The notes: generated from the sequence alone by a model not told the origin. A DNA stretch of 64,000 nt from CAWAPS01 sp963783945 (GCA_963783945.1 CAWAPS010000032.1:992001-1056000); one strand, 5' to 3'; positions 8,556 through 18,463 are shown, counted from the first letter of the stretch. Numbers and translations: made by a program.

Positions 8556-9254
8556 TTAACCAGCCATCTGGTTGTTCCCATGGACCAGGTAGTTGGTGAG
8601 GGCAGCCTGGGTGGCCGCGTTCATCTGCCCCGTCTGGGGGAGTCCGGCGTCACGCTGGAGGTACGTGATGGCCTGGGCGGTCTGTGACCCGGCGATTCCA
8701 TTGATCGGACCTTCGTAGTAGTTGAGCTGGGCGAGCTGCTTCTGCAGGGTGGCGACAGTCGCCGAGTAGGAGGGGGTCGGGGTCGGCTTGGGGTTGGAGG
8801 ACGGATCGGGCGGGGGATTCATCTGGTTGTTGCCGTGGATCAGGTAGTTGTGCAAGGCGGCCTCGGTGGCGCTGTTCATGGTCCCGGTCTGGGGTAGGCC
8901 AGCCTGCCGTTGCAGATCCTGGATGGCCTGTACGGTCTGGGGACCCATGATCCCGTCGATCGACCCTTCGTAATAGTTGAGCTGGGCGAGCTCCTGCTGG
9001 AGGGTCTTGACGGAGGCGGATGGGGTGACAGTGTGGGAACCGGGTCCCGAGGGGGTGACATGACTACCCCCTGAGGCGTTGGGGGTCACTTGTCCACCTG
9101 ACTGGGACGCGGTTGGCGTGGCCGTGTGATGATCGAAAACGTGGGTGGCGGCCAGGGTGATCAACACGACAGCCAAGGTCAGCACTACCGCCATGGCTGC
9201 AGTCAGAGCCCTCGAAGGGCTGGACTTCTTCAACGTCTGATAGTGCGTGCTCAT
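8556..9254 (-). CDS. Peptidoglycan-binding protein with two PGBD repeats
   Basis: 232 residues. One N-terminal membrane segment (about 18-40, AMAVVLTLAVVLITLAA) acts as signal anchor. A Ser/Thr/Pro/Gly-rich linker is followed by two PG_binding_1 domains (about 83-150 and 168-230). Both domains contain the same core, LAQLNYYEG....G..G.QT, and both end in HGNNQM, so the pair arose by internal duplication; the linker between them is Pro/Ser/Thr-rich. It probably sits outside the membrane bound to cell-wall glycan. No catalytic domain is present, so it may be an adaptor. AGGAGT lies just upstream of the ATG. Confidence 0.85.
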   Translation of the reverse strand: MSTHYQTLKKSSPSRALTAAMAVVLTLAVVLITLAATHVFDHHTATPTASQSGGQVTPNASGGSHVTPSGPGSHTVTPSASVKTLQQELAQLNYYEGSIDGIMGPQTVQAIQDLQRQAGLPQTGTMNSATEAALHNYLIHGNNQMNPPPDPSSNPKPTPTPSYSATVATLQKQLAQLNYYEGPINGIAGSQTAQAITYLQRDAGLPQTGQMNAATQAALTNYLVHGNNQMAG

Positions 9255-9464
9255 GGTCTGTTGACTCCTTTTCTCAACTCGCTCGTTCGGGCTGGTAGGA
9301 CAACTATCGGCGGTCGGCAGACCGAAGTCCCTAGGGAAGTTCCCTAGTTCCCGCGGCCACGGGAGTTACCGTTGCCCGCGCTCAGACGTCCCGCACCGCC
9401 GTTTCGTCCAAGCCAGACTCGGGTCACCCCGAGGGCCTACCGAGCGTGACCACGAGCCAGGGGA

Positions 9465-9849
9465 GACCACGACCACGACGATGCGTTCCGCTCGAAAATC
9501 ACCATGGCCCGGCGGCGCTTCGGCGAGGGCGAGTACCGGTACCTGGCCAACCCGCTCCATCGCGACCTCTACGGCGACCTGGTCTTCCCCCTGCAGGTAG
9601 TCATCAACCTCACGGAGCCCGGCAGAGACCACACCGGCGGCGAGTTCCTCCTCGTCGAGCAACGGGCGGGCCCAATCCCGAGGCACCTCCACCACCTTCC
9701 CGTACCTCCAAGGGTTGGTGTTCACCACCCGGGACCGGCCCATCCAGACCCGGCGGGGCTGGTCGGCCGGGCCGGTCCGCCCCGGCCTGTCCCTGCTGCG
9801 CTCGGGCCAGCGCTACATTCTCGGCATCCTCTTCCACGACGCCGCCTGA
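9465..9849 (+). pseudogene. 2OG-Fe(II) oxygenase remnant
   Basis: Frame 9465-about 9665 reads DHDDAFRSKITMARRRFG, then LHRDLYGDLVFPLQVVINL and DHTGGEFLLVEQR. After a +1 shift in a G/C run near 9668 it reads on as RGLVF-like sequence (QGLVFTTRDRP) and ends LRSGQRYILGILFHDAA. This is the C-terminal two thirds of a prolyl-hydroxylase-like 2OG oxygenase. The HxD iron motif (HRD) is present, but the usual distal His position reads VRPGLS, and the 5' third is missing. It is dead by truncation and frameshift. Confidence 0.75.
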
Positions 9850-9982
9850 TGGTCGTCCCGGAATCCCAGGCAGCCAAGACGTACACGCTGATCGGCGCCG
9901 GGCGGCAAGCCCTAGACCGCCGCGCCGAAAAAGGGGACGATCGGCGGGTACTGCGGCCGGCCTGAGCGCACTGCCACCCGAC

Positions 9983-10636
9983 TCAGGACACGTCCCGAGC
10001 ACCCACCGCGTGCAGGGTCGTGAGGGCGCCGTCCAACGCGGCTTCAAGGGGTTTCAGGGATTGCATGGTCTGGGTCAGCAAGAGGCCGCCCTGAAGTGCT
10101 GCGAAGGTCGACAGCGCGAGCTTCTCGGGTTCGGTATCGGGTCGGAGGATGCCTACGAAGCGCATGCGGCCGAGGCCGGCTTCCAGGTACCCGAGCCATC
10201 GATCCATGTACCCCGAAAGCTCCCTTGCCCGTTCGGGATCGTTGCCGATGACCTCGCGGGCCAACGCGCTGATCGGACAGCCCCAATGGTGCTGGGAGCC
10301 GTAGTGGGCGAGGACGGCGCGGCGCCAACCTTCCCAGGCGTCCCAGGTGTCGAGGGAATCGAGGTACGGCCGTTGCGCGTCGAGCACCCGTTCGCCCTGA
10401 AATGACGCGATGGCGGCGACCAGCTCAGTCTTTCCTCCTGGGAAGTAGTGAAAGAGCTGGCCCTTGCTGGTCGCCGTCTCGGCCCGGATGTCGTCCAGGC
10501 TGGTGCCACCGATGCCACGGGTCAGGACCAGATCCGCCGCGGTGGCCACGATCCGATTACGGGTGGCCGTCCCCTTGGGGGTGAGCTTGGTCGTCGCCAC
10601 CGGGCTAGCGTAGCGTTTCTGGACCTGATGGTCCAT
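9983..10636 (-). CDS. TetR-family transcriptional regulator
   Basis: 217 residues. N-terminal HTH: RNRIVATAADLVLTRGIGG, then TSLDDIRAETATSKGQLFHYF. The C-terminal TetR_C ligand domain includes HWGCPISALAREV, a pattern common in LmrA/YxaF-like repressors. Start is ATG 10636; a GTG 13 codons later is possible. Divergent from the SDR gene with 60 nt between them, which holds an inverted repeat (10643-10659). It probably represses itself and the SDR. Ligand unknown. Confidence 0.9.
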   Translation of the reverse strand: MDHQVQKRYASPVATTKLTPKGTATRNRIVATAADLVLTRGIGGTSLDDIRAETATSKGQLFHYFPGGKTELVAAIASFQGERVLDAQRPYLDSLDTWDAWEGWRRAVLAHYGSQHHWGCPISALAREVIGNDPERARELSGYMDRWLGYLEAGLGRMRFVGILRPDTEPEKLALSTFAALQGGLLLTQTMQSLKPLEAALDGALTTLHAVGARDVS

Positions 10637-10642
10637 TTATGA

Positions 10643-10659
10643 CTAGAGTTCTGAACTAG
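10643..10659. promoter_or_regulatory. Likely TetR operator
   Basis: An inverted repeat centred on AGTTCTGAACT (10647-10657) and extended to CTAG on both sides with a one-base bulge. It sits in the 60-nt gap between divergent tetR and SDR starts. Confidence 0.5.
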
Positions 10660-10696
10660 CCGGTCCATTCCAGGATCCATCAGACGAAGGGACTCC

Positions 10697-11470
10697 ATGG
10701 GCACGCGACTCGAAGGCAAGACGGCGCTGGTCACCGGCGCCACCAGCAACATCGGCCGGGCGATTGCGATCGGTTTCGGGTCTGAGGGCGCGCACGTCGT
10801 CGTCAGCGGTCGCAGCGTCGAGCGGGGGGCTGAGGTCGTCGATCGGATCCGCGCCGGCGGTGGCCGAGCGGAGTTCGTCGCGGCTGACCTCGATGGCACC
10901 CCGATGGCGGCGATGAAGCTGGCCACCGAAGCGACACGGGCGTTGGGTGGCCGCATCGACATTTTGGTGAACAACGCCGGCATCTTCCCTCGATCGACGA
11001 CCGCCGACACTGACGAAGCGACCTTCGACCAGGTATACGCGGTCAACGTCAAGGCGCCGTACTTCCTGACCGGCGCCATCGCTCCGGCCATGGCTGACGC
11101 CGGTCGTGGCGCGATCATCAACCTGGGCTCCTGGATCGCGCGCCTCGGCATTTCGAGCGCGCTCTACAGTTCCACCAAAGGCGCAATCGAGACTCTGACC
11201 AGGGCGTGGGCCGCGGAGTTCGGGCCTTCGGGCGTTCGGGTGAACGCCATCTCGCCGGGTGTCATTCGCGCTCCCAATCCGGATGGAAGCGACCCCGGCC
11301 GGCATCCGGCCGAGGGGATGATGGCTGGCACCCCCGCCGGCGCCAGCGGGACCCCTGGCGACATCGCCAATGCCGCGGTGTACCTGGCCAGCGACGAGGC
11401 CGTATTCGTACACGGCAGCGTGATCGACGTCGACGGCGGCCGGACCACCGTGGCGGTCATCGCCTCCTGA
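10697..11470 (+). CDS. Short-chain dehydrogenase/reductase
   Basis: 257 residues, classical SDR. Cofactor loop TGATSNIGRAIA (about 14-25), NNAG motif (about 92), catalytic Ser in INLGSW, and YSSTKGA (Tyr about 155, Lys 159). The C terminus SDEAVFVHGSVIDVDGG is typical of 3-oxoacyl-ACP-reductase-like SDRs. It uses NAD(P)H on an unknown carbonyl or alcohol. An AAGGGACTCC ribosome site lies before the ATG. Divergent from and probably controlled by the TetR gene. Confidence 0.92.
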   Translation: MGTRLEGKTALVTGATSNIGRAIAIGFGSEGAHVVVSGRSVERGAEVVDRIRAGGGRAEFVAADLDGTPMAAMKLATEATRALGGRIDILVNNAGIFPRSTTADTDEATFDQVYAVNVKAPYFLTGAIAPAMADAGRGAIINLGSWIARLGISSALYSSTKGAIETLTRAWAAEFGPSGVRVNAISPGVIRAPNPDGSDPGRHPAEGMMAGTPAGASGTPGDIANAAVYLASDEAVFVHGSVIDVDGGRTTVAVIAS

Positions 11471-11598
11471 ACAGCCGCCGCCTGGTACAGCCTCGGGGCA
11501 TGCGCTGAGCCACCGACGCGGTCGCCCGCCCCCTGGGGCCCCGAAGCGAGCACGTCGCAGGGGATGACCCCGGGGCGTGCGTGTCTCCGGATCAGCCC

Positions 11599-11629
11599 TT
11601 GACTTAGAGCGCGCTCGAAGTCTTAGGGT
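11599..11629 (+). promoter_or_regulatory. MerR-type promoter with 19-bp spacer and operator
   Basis: -35 TTGACT (11599-11604) and -10 TAGGGT (11624-11629) are separated by 19 bp, the long spacing typical of MerR-controlled promoters. The spacer is filled by a near-perfect inverted repeat (11603-11620, CTTAGAGCG/CGCTCGAAG, one mismatch). The GTG start lies 7 nt after the -10, so the transcript is probably leaderless. Confidence 0.8.
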
Positions 11630-11636
11630 GGCCGGT

Positions 11637-12020
11637 GTGAACGCCATCGCCGTCCAGGAACAGACCTACACCATCGCCGAAGTGGTGGAGCGAACCGGCG
11701 TGACCGCCCACACACTGCGCTACTACGAGCGGATCGGGCTCCTCGCCCTGGGTCGCCAGGCCAGCGGTCATCGCCGCTTTTCGAGTCATGACGTCGACCG
11801 GGTCGTGTTCATCGGCCGATTGCGGGCAACTGCGATGCCGATCCGGGACATCCAGCGCTACTTCGCCCTGGTCGCCGGAGGGCCGTCGACCGAGGACGAG
11901 CGGCTCGCCCTGCTGGAGACCCACCGCAGCACCGTCCGTGTTCGCCTCCAGGAGCTGGAAGCAGCCTTGGACGCCATCGAGCACAAGATCGCCTACTACG
12001 GCGGGTCCTGCGCTCCCTGA
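11637..12020 (+). CDS. MerR-family transcriptional regulator
   Basis: 127 residues from GTG 11637, chosen because it sits at the expected transcription start of the promoter at 11599-11629. HTH: YTIAEVVERTGVTAHTLRYY, then ERIGLLALGR and HRRFSSHDVDRVVFI. The dimer helix follows (LLETHRSTVRVRLQELEAAL), and the end is IEHKIAYYGGSCAP. Only one Cys is present, near the end, so a metal or 2Fe-2S sensor is unlikely; the type is that of MerR regulators linked to aldo/keto reductases. Transcribed with the AKR gene 28 nt downstream. Confidence 0.92.
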   Translation: MNAIAVQEQTYTIAEVVERTGVTAHTLRYYERIGLLALGRQASGHRRFSSHDVDRVVFIGRLRATAMPIRDIQRYFALVAGGPSTEDERLALLETHRSTVRVRLQELEAALDAIEHKIAYYGGSCAP

Positions 12021-12048
12021 TCCAACCGATGTGAAAGGCAGATAAAGC

Positions 12049-13058
<1,010 letters not shown>

Positions 13059-13062
<4 letters not shown>

Positions 13063-13190
13063 TCGGGACGTCGACAACGCGGACGACCATCGCCCTCGGC
13101 AGGGACCTGCAGGTGGGTCGAGTCGGGTACGGCGCAATGCAGCTCACCGGCCCGAACCGGGGGTCATTCCCCCGGGCGTTCGCCGGGCCG
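13059..13190 (+). pseudogene. Second aldo/keto reductase, N-terminal remnant
   Basis: The start ATG overlaps the preceding AKR stop by 4 nt. The first 35 residues (TTIALGRDLQVGRVGYGAMQ, then LTGPN) match the N-terminal strand of AKR proteins, after which similarity stops and the frame runs into low-complexity sequence. It looks like a coupled second AKR gene of which all but the first strands were deleted. Confidence 0.6.
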
Positions 13191-13638
13191 AGACCTCGGT
13201 CGGCCGGAGCGGCGCAAGCCGCCGTGATGGCGTGGCCGGGTCGGACGGCACCGAACTCCCTTTCGGGGTTCCACCCTGACCCGGCGCTGTCTTTACGCTG
13301 TCCTGCGGTTGTCCCGGGCCACGGGCGGGGGGATGGAAGGGAGCGCCGAGTTCGATGAGGCATATCGCGATGGCCAGTTGCCTTAGCGGGGATTGTGGCC
13401 AGGTCGATCCAACTGCGACACTGTTTGTGACCCGGCTGTGGCTGAGGGGTGAGAGGAGAGCTGCAATATGGGGGATCCGTACCGCTTCGACACCGGAAGC
13501 GACGCCGGCATGGGGGGGACGTCCGGAGGCGGCCCTGCCGGCGATCGAGGAGAACCTCGTTCATGCCCTCTTTCCAGTCACGGTAGGTCACGCCGACGCG
13601 GACCGTGAGGCCGTAGGTGGACCGGTTGGAGGCCTGGC
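13191..13638. other. Non-coding or decayed stretch before the P450 gene
   Basis: No convincing gene. A short frame begins at ATG 13468 with a GAGAGGAGAG ribosome site (MGDPYRFDTGSDAGMGG) but degenerates after about 30 codons; it may be the start of a deleted gene. The rest is probably P450 5' sequence. Confidence 0.4.
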
Positions 13639-14841
13639 ATGACCAGGACCGGGAGTGGTGTCTACTACGACCCGTACGACCTCGACATCAACGCCGATCC
13701 GTACCCCGTATACGCCCGCCTGCGGGAGCAGGCGCCGCTCTACTACAACGAGGAGTACGACTTCTGGGCCCTTTCGCGCCACGCTGACGTAGAAGGGGCG
13801 GTCTCCAACCACGCCGCGTTGTCGCACCGGTACGGAGCGATTCTCGAGATGATCAAGGCCTCCATGGTGAGTCCGCCCGGCAACGTCCTGGGTGAGGACC
13901 CACCCCTGCACTCCATGCACCGAAAGCTCATGTCGCGGGTGTTCACGCCCAAGAAGATGAACGCGTTGCAAGAGCAGACTCGGGCGTACTGTGCGTCTTG
14001 CCTCGACCCACTCGTCGGGGAGGAGAAGTTCGACTTCGTCAAGGACCTCGGCACCGAGATGCCGATGCGAGTCATCGGCATGCTGCTGGGCATACCCGAG
14101 TCCGATCAAAACGCCGTGCGCGACTTCGCCGACCGCCAGCTGCGCACCGAGCCGGGCAAGCCCATGGACATAACCGAGCGGAGCAAGGCGATGCCCATGG
14201 CCCAAATGTTCAGTGAATACATCGACTGGCGGGAGAGTCACCCGTCGGACGATCTGATGACGGCCCTGCTGACTATCGAGTTCGAGGACGACACCGGCGC
14301 AGTGCGCAAGCTCACCCGCGAAGAGGTGCTCATCTACGTGTCAGTGGTGGCGGGCGCGGGGAACGAGACCACCGGCCGGCTGATCGGCTGGCTGGGCAAG
14401 GTGCTGGGCGAGCATCCCGACGAGCGGCGCGACATCAACGAGAACCGAGACCTTGTCCCCAACGTCATCGACGAGATGCTGCGCTTCGAGCCCACGGGTC
14501 CCCACCTCGCCCGCTATGTGGCGCAGGACCTGGAATATCATGGGACGAAAGTGCCCGAGGGCAGCGCCATGCTGCTGCTGGTCGGCTCGGCCAACCGTGA
14601 CCCGAAGCGCTGGACGGAACCCGATCGGTTCAACCCGCGACGCAGCGAAGGGCAGCACCTTACTTTCGGGTTCGGCATCCATTTCTGCCTGGGTGCGTCG
14701 CTCGCCCGGATGGAGGGCCGCGTCGCGCTGCAGGAAGTGCTGAACCGGTTCCCGGACTGGGAGATCGACTACGACAACATCAGGATGGCTCCGACCTCGA
14801 CAGTTCGCGGTTGGGAAACGCTCCCCGTCTTCGTCGGCTGA
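13639..14841 (+). CDS. Cytochrome P450
   Basis: 400 residues, typical soluble bacterial P450 length. Landmarks: C-helix HSMHRKLMSRVFTPKK, I-helix oxygen-activation motif VVAGAGNETTGRL (about 236), the ExxR helix VIDEMLRFEPT, and the heme-thiolate loop FGFGIHFCLGASLAR (Cys about 351). It hydroxylates an unknown lipophilic substrate and needs separate ferredoxin and reductase, neither of which is adjacent. GGAGG lies about 8 nt before the ATG. It may share a metabolic role with the SDR and AKR upstream (inference). Confidence 0.95.
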   Translation: MTRTGSGVYYDPYDLDINADPYPVYARLREQAPLYYNEEYDFWALSRHADVEGAVSNHAALSHRYGAILEMIKASMVSPPGNVLGEDPPLHSMHRKLMSRVFTPKKMNALQEQTRAYCASCLDPLVGEEKFDFVKDLGTEMPMRVIGMLLGIPESDQNAVRDFADRQLRTEPGKPMDITERSKAMPMAQMFSEYIDWRESHPSDDLMTALLTIEFEDDTGAVRKLTREEVLIYVSVVAGAGNETTGRLIGWLGKVLGEHPDERRDINENRDLVPNVIDEMLRFEPTGPHLARYVAQDLEYHGTKVPEGSAMLLLVGSANRDPKRWTEPDRFNPRRSEGQHLTFGFGIHFCLGASLARMEGRVALQEVLNRFPDWEIDYDNIRMAPTSTVRGWETLPVFVG

Positions 14842-14917
14842 CGTCTTCCTCCTCGATAGTTGGGCACCACGCCACGGGTACCCGGCGGCTGCGTGCTGGT
14901 GCGGAGGAGCCGTATCC

Positions 14918-15340
14918 TCAACTGGGGATCTCGGCAAGCTCGTACAGGTTGCCGTCGGGGTCCTTGATGAGCGCGAGCGATGAGCCCATCACCGAGGTGG
15001 GTGCCTGCTCGATCACGCCACCCAGCTCCTTTGCCCGAGTGACGACGCCCTTCAGGTCCGTGACGTAGAGCGTCATGTAGCGCAGGCCGGTGCCGGCAAG
15101 GACGTGGTCGGTGATGTTGGCAGTGCTGGGCGTCGCCTGGGGTACGGTCACTTTCAGAATGAGGCCTGTACGGGCCCGGAGGCGGTACTGGACGGCCGGT
15201 TGCGCAGCCGGGAGCTCGTCCATGAGGTCCCCGTCGACTTCGATCGCCGGGATCTCCTCGAGGTCGAAGACCTGAGCGAGGAAGTCGACGAGCTTCCGGT
15301 CCGTGCTGACGAAGCCGACCTCGGCACCCAGAATCGCCAT
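14918..15340 (-). CDS. VOC-family protein
   Basis: 140 residues; start fixed by AGGAGGAAC 8 nt before ATG 15340, so the longer open frame upstream is not used. N-terminal half MAILGAEVGFVSTDRKLVDF, then second half RYMTLYVTDLKGVVTRAKEL and LALIKDPDGNLYELAEIP, the usual VOC ending. Glyoxalase/bleomycin-resistance type; substrate unknown. Convergent with P450. Confidence 0.85.
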   Translation of the reverse strand: MAILGAEVGFVSTDRKLVDFLAQVFDLEEIPAIEVDGDLMDELPAAQPAVQYRLRARTGLILKVTVPQATPSTANITDHVLAGTGLRYMTLYVTDLKGVVTRAKELGGVIEQAPTSVMGSSLALIKDPDGNLYELAEIPS

Positions 15341-15925
15341 AAAAGTGTTCCTCCTATTCGAGCTCGGGATAGCAGCCTCAACGAGAGCCCAGCACCCCTC
15401 ACGCCATCGAACATTCCGGGAGCCACGCACCTCTTGGCGCATGGCGATGTCGAGAACGAGCGACACGTGGACCTCGGTCGTGTTTCGAAAATGCGGCCTC
15501 TTGCCGATGAGCTCCCCCATACTGCCATCCACCCGATCCAGCCGGTACGGCCCATAGACGCGCCATGCTGAGCGGGTTCCGACTCGAGGTAATCGGCGAG
15601 GTCAGGGGCCTTCACCCGCTTCCTCACGCCGTCGCGTTGAGGGGTCAGAATAAAGGCTTTAACCTTCTCTTAGTCAAGAGTCCGCAGTCTGCGATGCGTA
15701 AGCGGCCCCGCCGCTCCGCCGAGCAGCAGTGGCTGAGGTGATCGCGGCTCTGATCTCCTTGACTGAAGGCCATCCCCCGCCCGATCTACCAAGGGCCCGC
15801 CACGAAACAACTTGACGCAATCCTCTTGTAAACATGCATGTCGTGGCACAGGACTTGTTCCAAGTTGTTTCGTGGCGGGCCCTAAGTCGGAAACAACCGT
15901 TGCTGGAGGTCACGACAGCGCACTG
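15341..15925. other. Gene-poor stretch with a long inverted repeat
   Basis: No gene is supported here. The main feature is the 23-bp perfect inverted repeat at 15792-15883. Short open frames on both strands lack ribosome sites or family signals. Confidence 0.5.
15792..15883. repeat. 92-bp element with 23-bp perfect terminal inverted repeats
   Basis: Arms 15792-15814 and 15861-15883 are exact reverse complements (they begin AGGGCCCGCCACG) around a 46-nt centre. No target duplication is evident at the edges. It could be a MITE-like miniature element, a deletion derivative of an IS, or a large hairpin. Confidence 0.7.
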
Positions 15926-16363
15926 TCAATAGCCTGACTCCGTTTCGTCCGCGACAAGAGGAACGCGAAGCCAGGAGATCATCTGACGGAGCTGTTCGTA
16001 GGCCTCCAGTCGGGCTACGTCGGTGCCGACCGCCTCCGCCTTCTCGACGGGAGCCCACAGGCGGTGAATCATCGAAGGCCCAAGCTCCAGCAGCCCACCG
16101 CTTCCGGCCGACGCCCACTTGGCCAGCACATAGTGCACGACCGCGCCCTCGGGGATGCCCATCGCACCGGCGAGCTGACTTATCGTCGCCATCGGATCGA
16201 CATGGGAGTACAGAGCCACGTCCGCCTTGAAGTTCGCGTCGCGATCGTCGGGGGCCCACGGTCCATTCCATCCGACCAGAGTGATGGTTCGAGACTTTTC
16301 CGGCACCTTTCCGAGGCTAACGCTGCTCCGCCCACCACCGGGTGTGCCGTACCCCGCCGACAC
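15926..16363 (-). CDS. DUF6027-like conserved protein
   Basis: Up to 145 residues; the first 25 may be untranslated and the true start may be a GTG/TTG near VSLGKVPEK. The core WNGPWAPDDRDANFKADVAL, then YSHVDPMATISQLA, VHYVLAKWASAGSGGLLELG and EAYEQLRQMISWLRVPL matches a conserved actinobacterial family that I recall as DUF6027. It is an all-helical small cytoplasmic protein with no catalytic motif known to me. Lies next to the decayed MetE-like gene. Confidence 0.75.
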   Translation of the reverse strand: MSAGYGTPGGGRSSVSLGKVPEKSRTITLVGWNGPWAPDDRDANFKADVALYSHVDPMATISQLAGAMGIPEGAVVHYVLAKWASAGSGGLLELGPSMIHRLWAPVEKAEAVGTDVARLEAYEQLRQMISWLRVPLVADETESGY

Positions 16364-16440
16364 CGCGTTGGTACACGAGCCTCGACGGTGCGCATGTGAC
16401 GCGAATCACCCCGGTGTGGGCCCCCGTTACGCACCATTGC

Positions 16441-17091
16441 TCATGGAACGGTGTGGCGCGTGTGTCGGGTGCCAAGCTGTGTCCCACGGGCCACTTGTCG
16501 GACGAGTTCGCTGAGCGCTGCCGCCTGGCGGAACGAGGCCGCCGCCGCGGTCGGGGTCTGAAGCCCGAGTCCGCAGGTGGCGGTGATCATGGTGTGGGCG
16601 GCCAGCCGGGCCAGATCGCCGAGGTGGCTACCAGACAGCAGCCACCTGGCGAAGAGCTCCCCAGTGCTCGCCACCGGGTGATCCTCTTGGGGTGGTATCA
16701 ACCCAAAAGCGAGCGTGCCGTTCGCCGCAACAGCGCACGGATCTGGCGCGCCGCTTGTTTGACCACGAGTGTCGCCAGGAGATTCACCACGTCGGGGCGC
16801 TCGATGGCTTCCGGAAACGCATAGCAGAAACGCCAGGGTGAGCGGACCCGTCACTTGTCCCTTGAGTGCCCGCGCCTTGTCGACGGCGCCCCGCTCGGCC
16901 TGGACGGCGTAATCCATGGGAGAGCTTCCGCGATCAGAGTCGTCACCAGATCTGCGGTCACGACCTGAGGCCAGAAGGGAAACCTCGGGCGAGTACTCGA
17001 CTACGAACTCGACCGCTTCGGTGGCGTCGTCGAATGGGAGGTTCCCGAAACCGGTGAAGACCCCTTCGGCCACGAAGCGGGAAGCGGTCAT
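16441..17091 (-). pseudogene. Cobalamin-independent methionine synthase-like remnant
   Basis: The N-terminal part GVFTGFGNLPFDDATEAVEF and LKGQVTGPLTLAF, and the C-terminal part LAAHTMITATCGLGLQTP with SFRQAAALSELVR, fit MetE-C/UROD-like methionine-synthase-domain proteins of about 330 residues. Here only about 200 codons remain and the middle is missing or replaced by unrelated sequence. It appears internally deleted and non-functional, although the frame is open. Adjacent to a broken B12-binding gene. Confidence 0.65.
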
Positions 17092-17160
17092 CTCCCGGGT
17101 CGATGCTGGCCCGGGCCGGGTGGGCGGCTTCGACCAGGTTGCGCGGTGCCGGTTCGCGCG

Positions 17161-17700
17161 ATGGTGCCTCCATCATCCGGGTCTTCCGTGTCGCCGGCGG
17201 GTGACGATCTGAACCTCAAGCAGGCGGCGACCCGACTCGACGTCCACTACATGACGGTCTACCGCTACGTCCGCCAAGGACAGCATGCCGCCACCCGGGC
17301 CGGAACGGCGTGGCGGGTATTCGAGGCCGGACTCGAAGCCTTCCGGTCCAACCGGGCCGGGCCCGATGCGTCCGGCCCTACCGTCGCCGAGCGCCGAACT
17401 GTCGACTGGGACCATCGACTCGCGCAATGTCTCCTAACCGACCGAAGCATTCGCCAGGGCCAGCCAACGTGCCCCTCGCCTGGTCGTGATCGGCATGGGC
17501 GTCAGCGCCAGCATCGGTCTCGCCGCGGCACAAGACGTCATTGATGCCGTCCGCGAAGTCAACCCTCAGGTACCAATCATCATCGCCGGCCAAGCAGCTA
17601 TCACTACCGCCAGCGCCAACCTCAGCGGCGTCACGGCGTGGGCTTCCGACGGCCCCGAAGCCGTCGCCCTCATCGAATCTCTCGCCAAGAAGCCCCGGTC
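17161..17700 (+). pseudogene. HTH plus B12-binding protein, broken
   Basis: The first frame (from 17161) carries an excisionase-type HTH (LNLKQAATRLDVHYMTVYRY, then VRQGQHAATRAGTAWRV). A second frame (17486-about 17700) carries the end of a corrinoid-binding Rossmann domain (VIGMGVSASIGLAAAQDVID, then PIIIAGQA and GVTAWASDGPEAVAL). In intact relatives the two are one protein joined by a helical B12-binding segment that contains the DxHxxG motif. That segment is missing here, so the gene is deleted in the middle and frameshifted. Confidence 0.6.
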
Positions 17701-17803
17701 GGGACGTCACCGATTCTTCAACCCGCGCCGACCGACTGGCTGTCCCGCCCCTCCGCTTTGGCGATATCTACCTGATCGGTGACGAGCGGCGCCGGTCCCG
17801 ATG

Positions 17804-18160
17804 TCAAGAAGTCGACGCCGCCCGGTTGAGAAGGTCGCCGATGGTGGGATCTTGGATCTGGTAGCGGATGATTCGGCCATCTCGCTGGGTGGTGACGGTA
17901 TGGCTGGCGCGCAGCAGACGGAGGGTTTGCGAAACGGTGTCGCTGTTGAGATCGACGGCGGCGGCGAGGTCGGAGACGCTGATGGGTCCAGCGGCGCGGA
18001 TGCAGAGCAGGAGGCGGAGTCGGGTGGGGTCGCCTAGCAGGGCGAAACGTTCCGCCCAGGCGCCAATGGCGCCAGGATCGGCCAGGCTGTCGATCGCTTC
18101 GCAGACCTTGTCCTCTTCGATAATCCGGCGGTTGGCGCGGTCCGCGGGAACGAGGTGCAT
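17804..18160 (-). CDS. ArsR/SmtB-family regulator
   Basis: 118 residues. Winged helix: WAERFALLGDPTRLRLLLCI, then SVSDLAAAVDLNSDTVSQTL, RLLRASH, and a wing around RDGRIIRYQI. It starts with MHLVPADRANRRII and has His and Asp residues at the N terminus but only one central Cys, so metal sensing is possible yet not clear. Divergent from the cobalamin-riboswitch-led transporter, with the riboswitch between them; a role in cobalt/B12 homeostasis is inference. Confidence 0.85.
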   Translation of the reverse strand: MHLVPADRANRRIIEEDKVCEAIDSLADPGAIGAWAERFALLGDPTRLRLLLCIRAAGPISVSDLAAAVDLNSDTVSQTLRLLRASHTVTTQRDGRIIRYQIQDPTIGDLLNRAASTS

Positions 18161-18204
18161 GGCTCACAGTCTGCCAGACCGACTCGGATACCTCACCGAA
18201 TGAT

Positions 18205-18365
18205 CAGTGTTGACAGGCGGAGCCCCGTTGTTTAGCCTGCTCGTGCCGCGGATGCATCCGGGGTGGCGTCCAGCCCAGCGAAGTCCGGTGTGAGCCCGGC
18301 ACTGTCCCGCAACGGTCAAGCCTCCTAGTTGTTCGGGGGGATGAGTCCGGTCGCCTGGTTGGGTC
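18205..18365 (+). ncRNA. Cobalamin (adenosylcobalamin) riboswitch
   Basis: The conserved core is visible: GCGAAGTCCGGTGTGAGCC, followed by GGCACTGTCCCGCAACGGT (B12-box region, about 18297-18317), and a closing GATGAGTCCGGTCGCCTGG. This order is the class consensus. It lies about 325 nt upstream of the BtuC-like gene and probably lowers importer expression when cobalamin is plentiful. Edges are approximate. Confidence 0.9.
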
Positions 18366-18463
18366 GTCGACGTGGCTGGCCTTCGGAGCAAAGGGTCGGT
18401 GCGTTCGGTTCCCGCCAGGGCGACCGGATCCGCTGGTTCTCAGATCGATGAGGAGAAGCAGCG

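Noticed and set aside
16342..16824. Plus-strand ORF over the MetE-like remnant
   Set aside because: Composition is antisense-like, while the minus strand shows family-like blocks.
18230..18440. Coding sequence in the riboswitch region
   Set aside because: Open frames here are explained by conserved cobalamin-riboswitch sequence.
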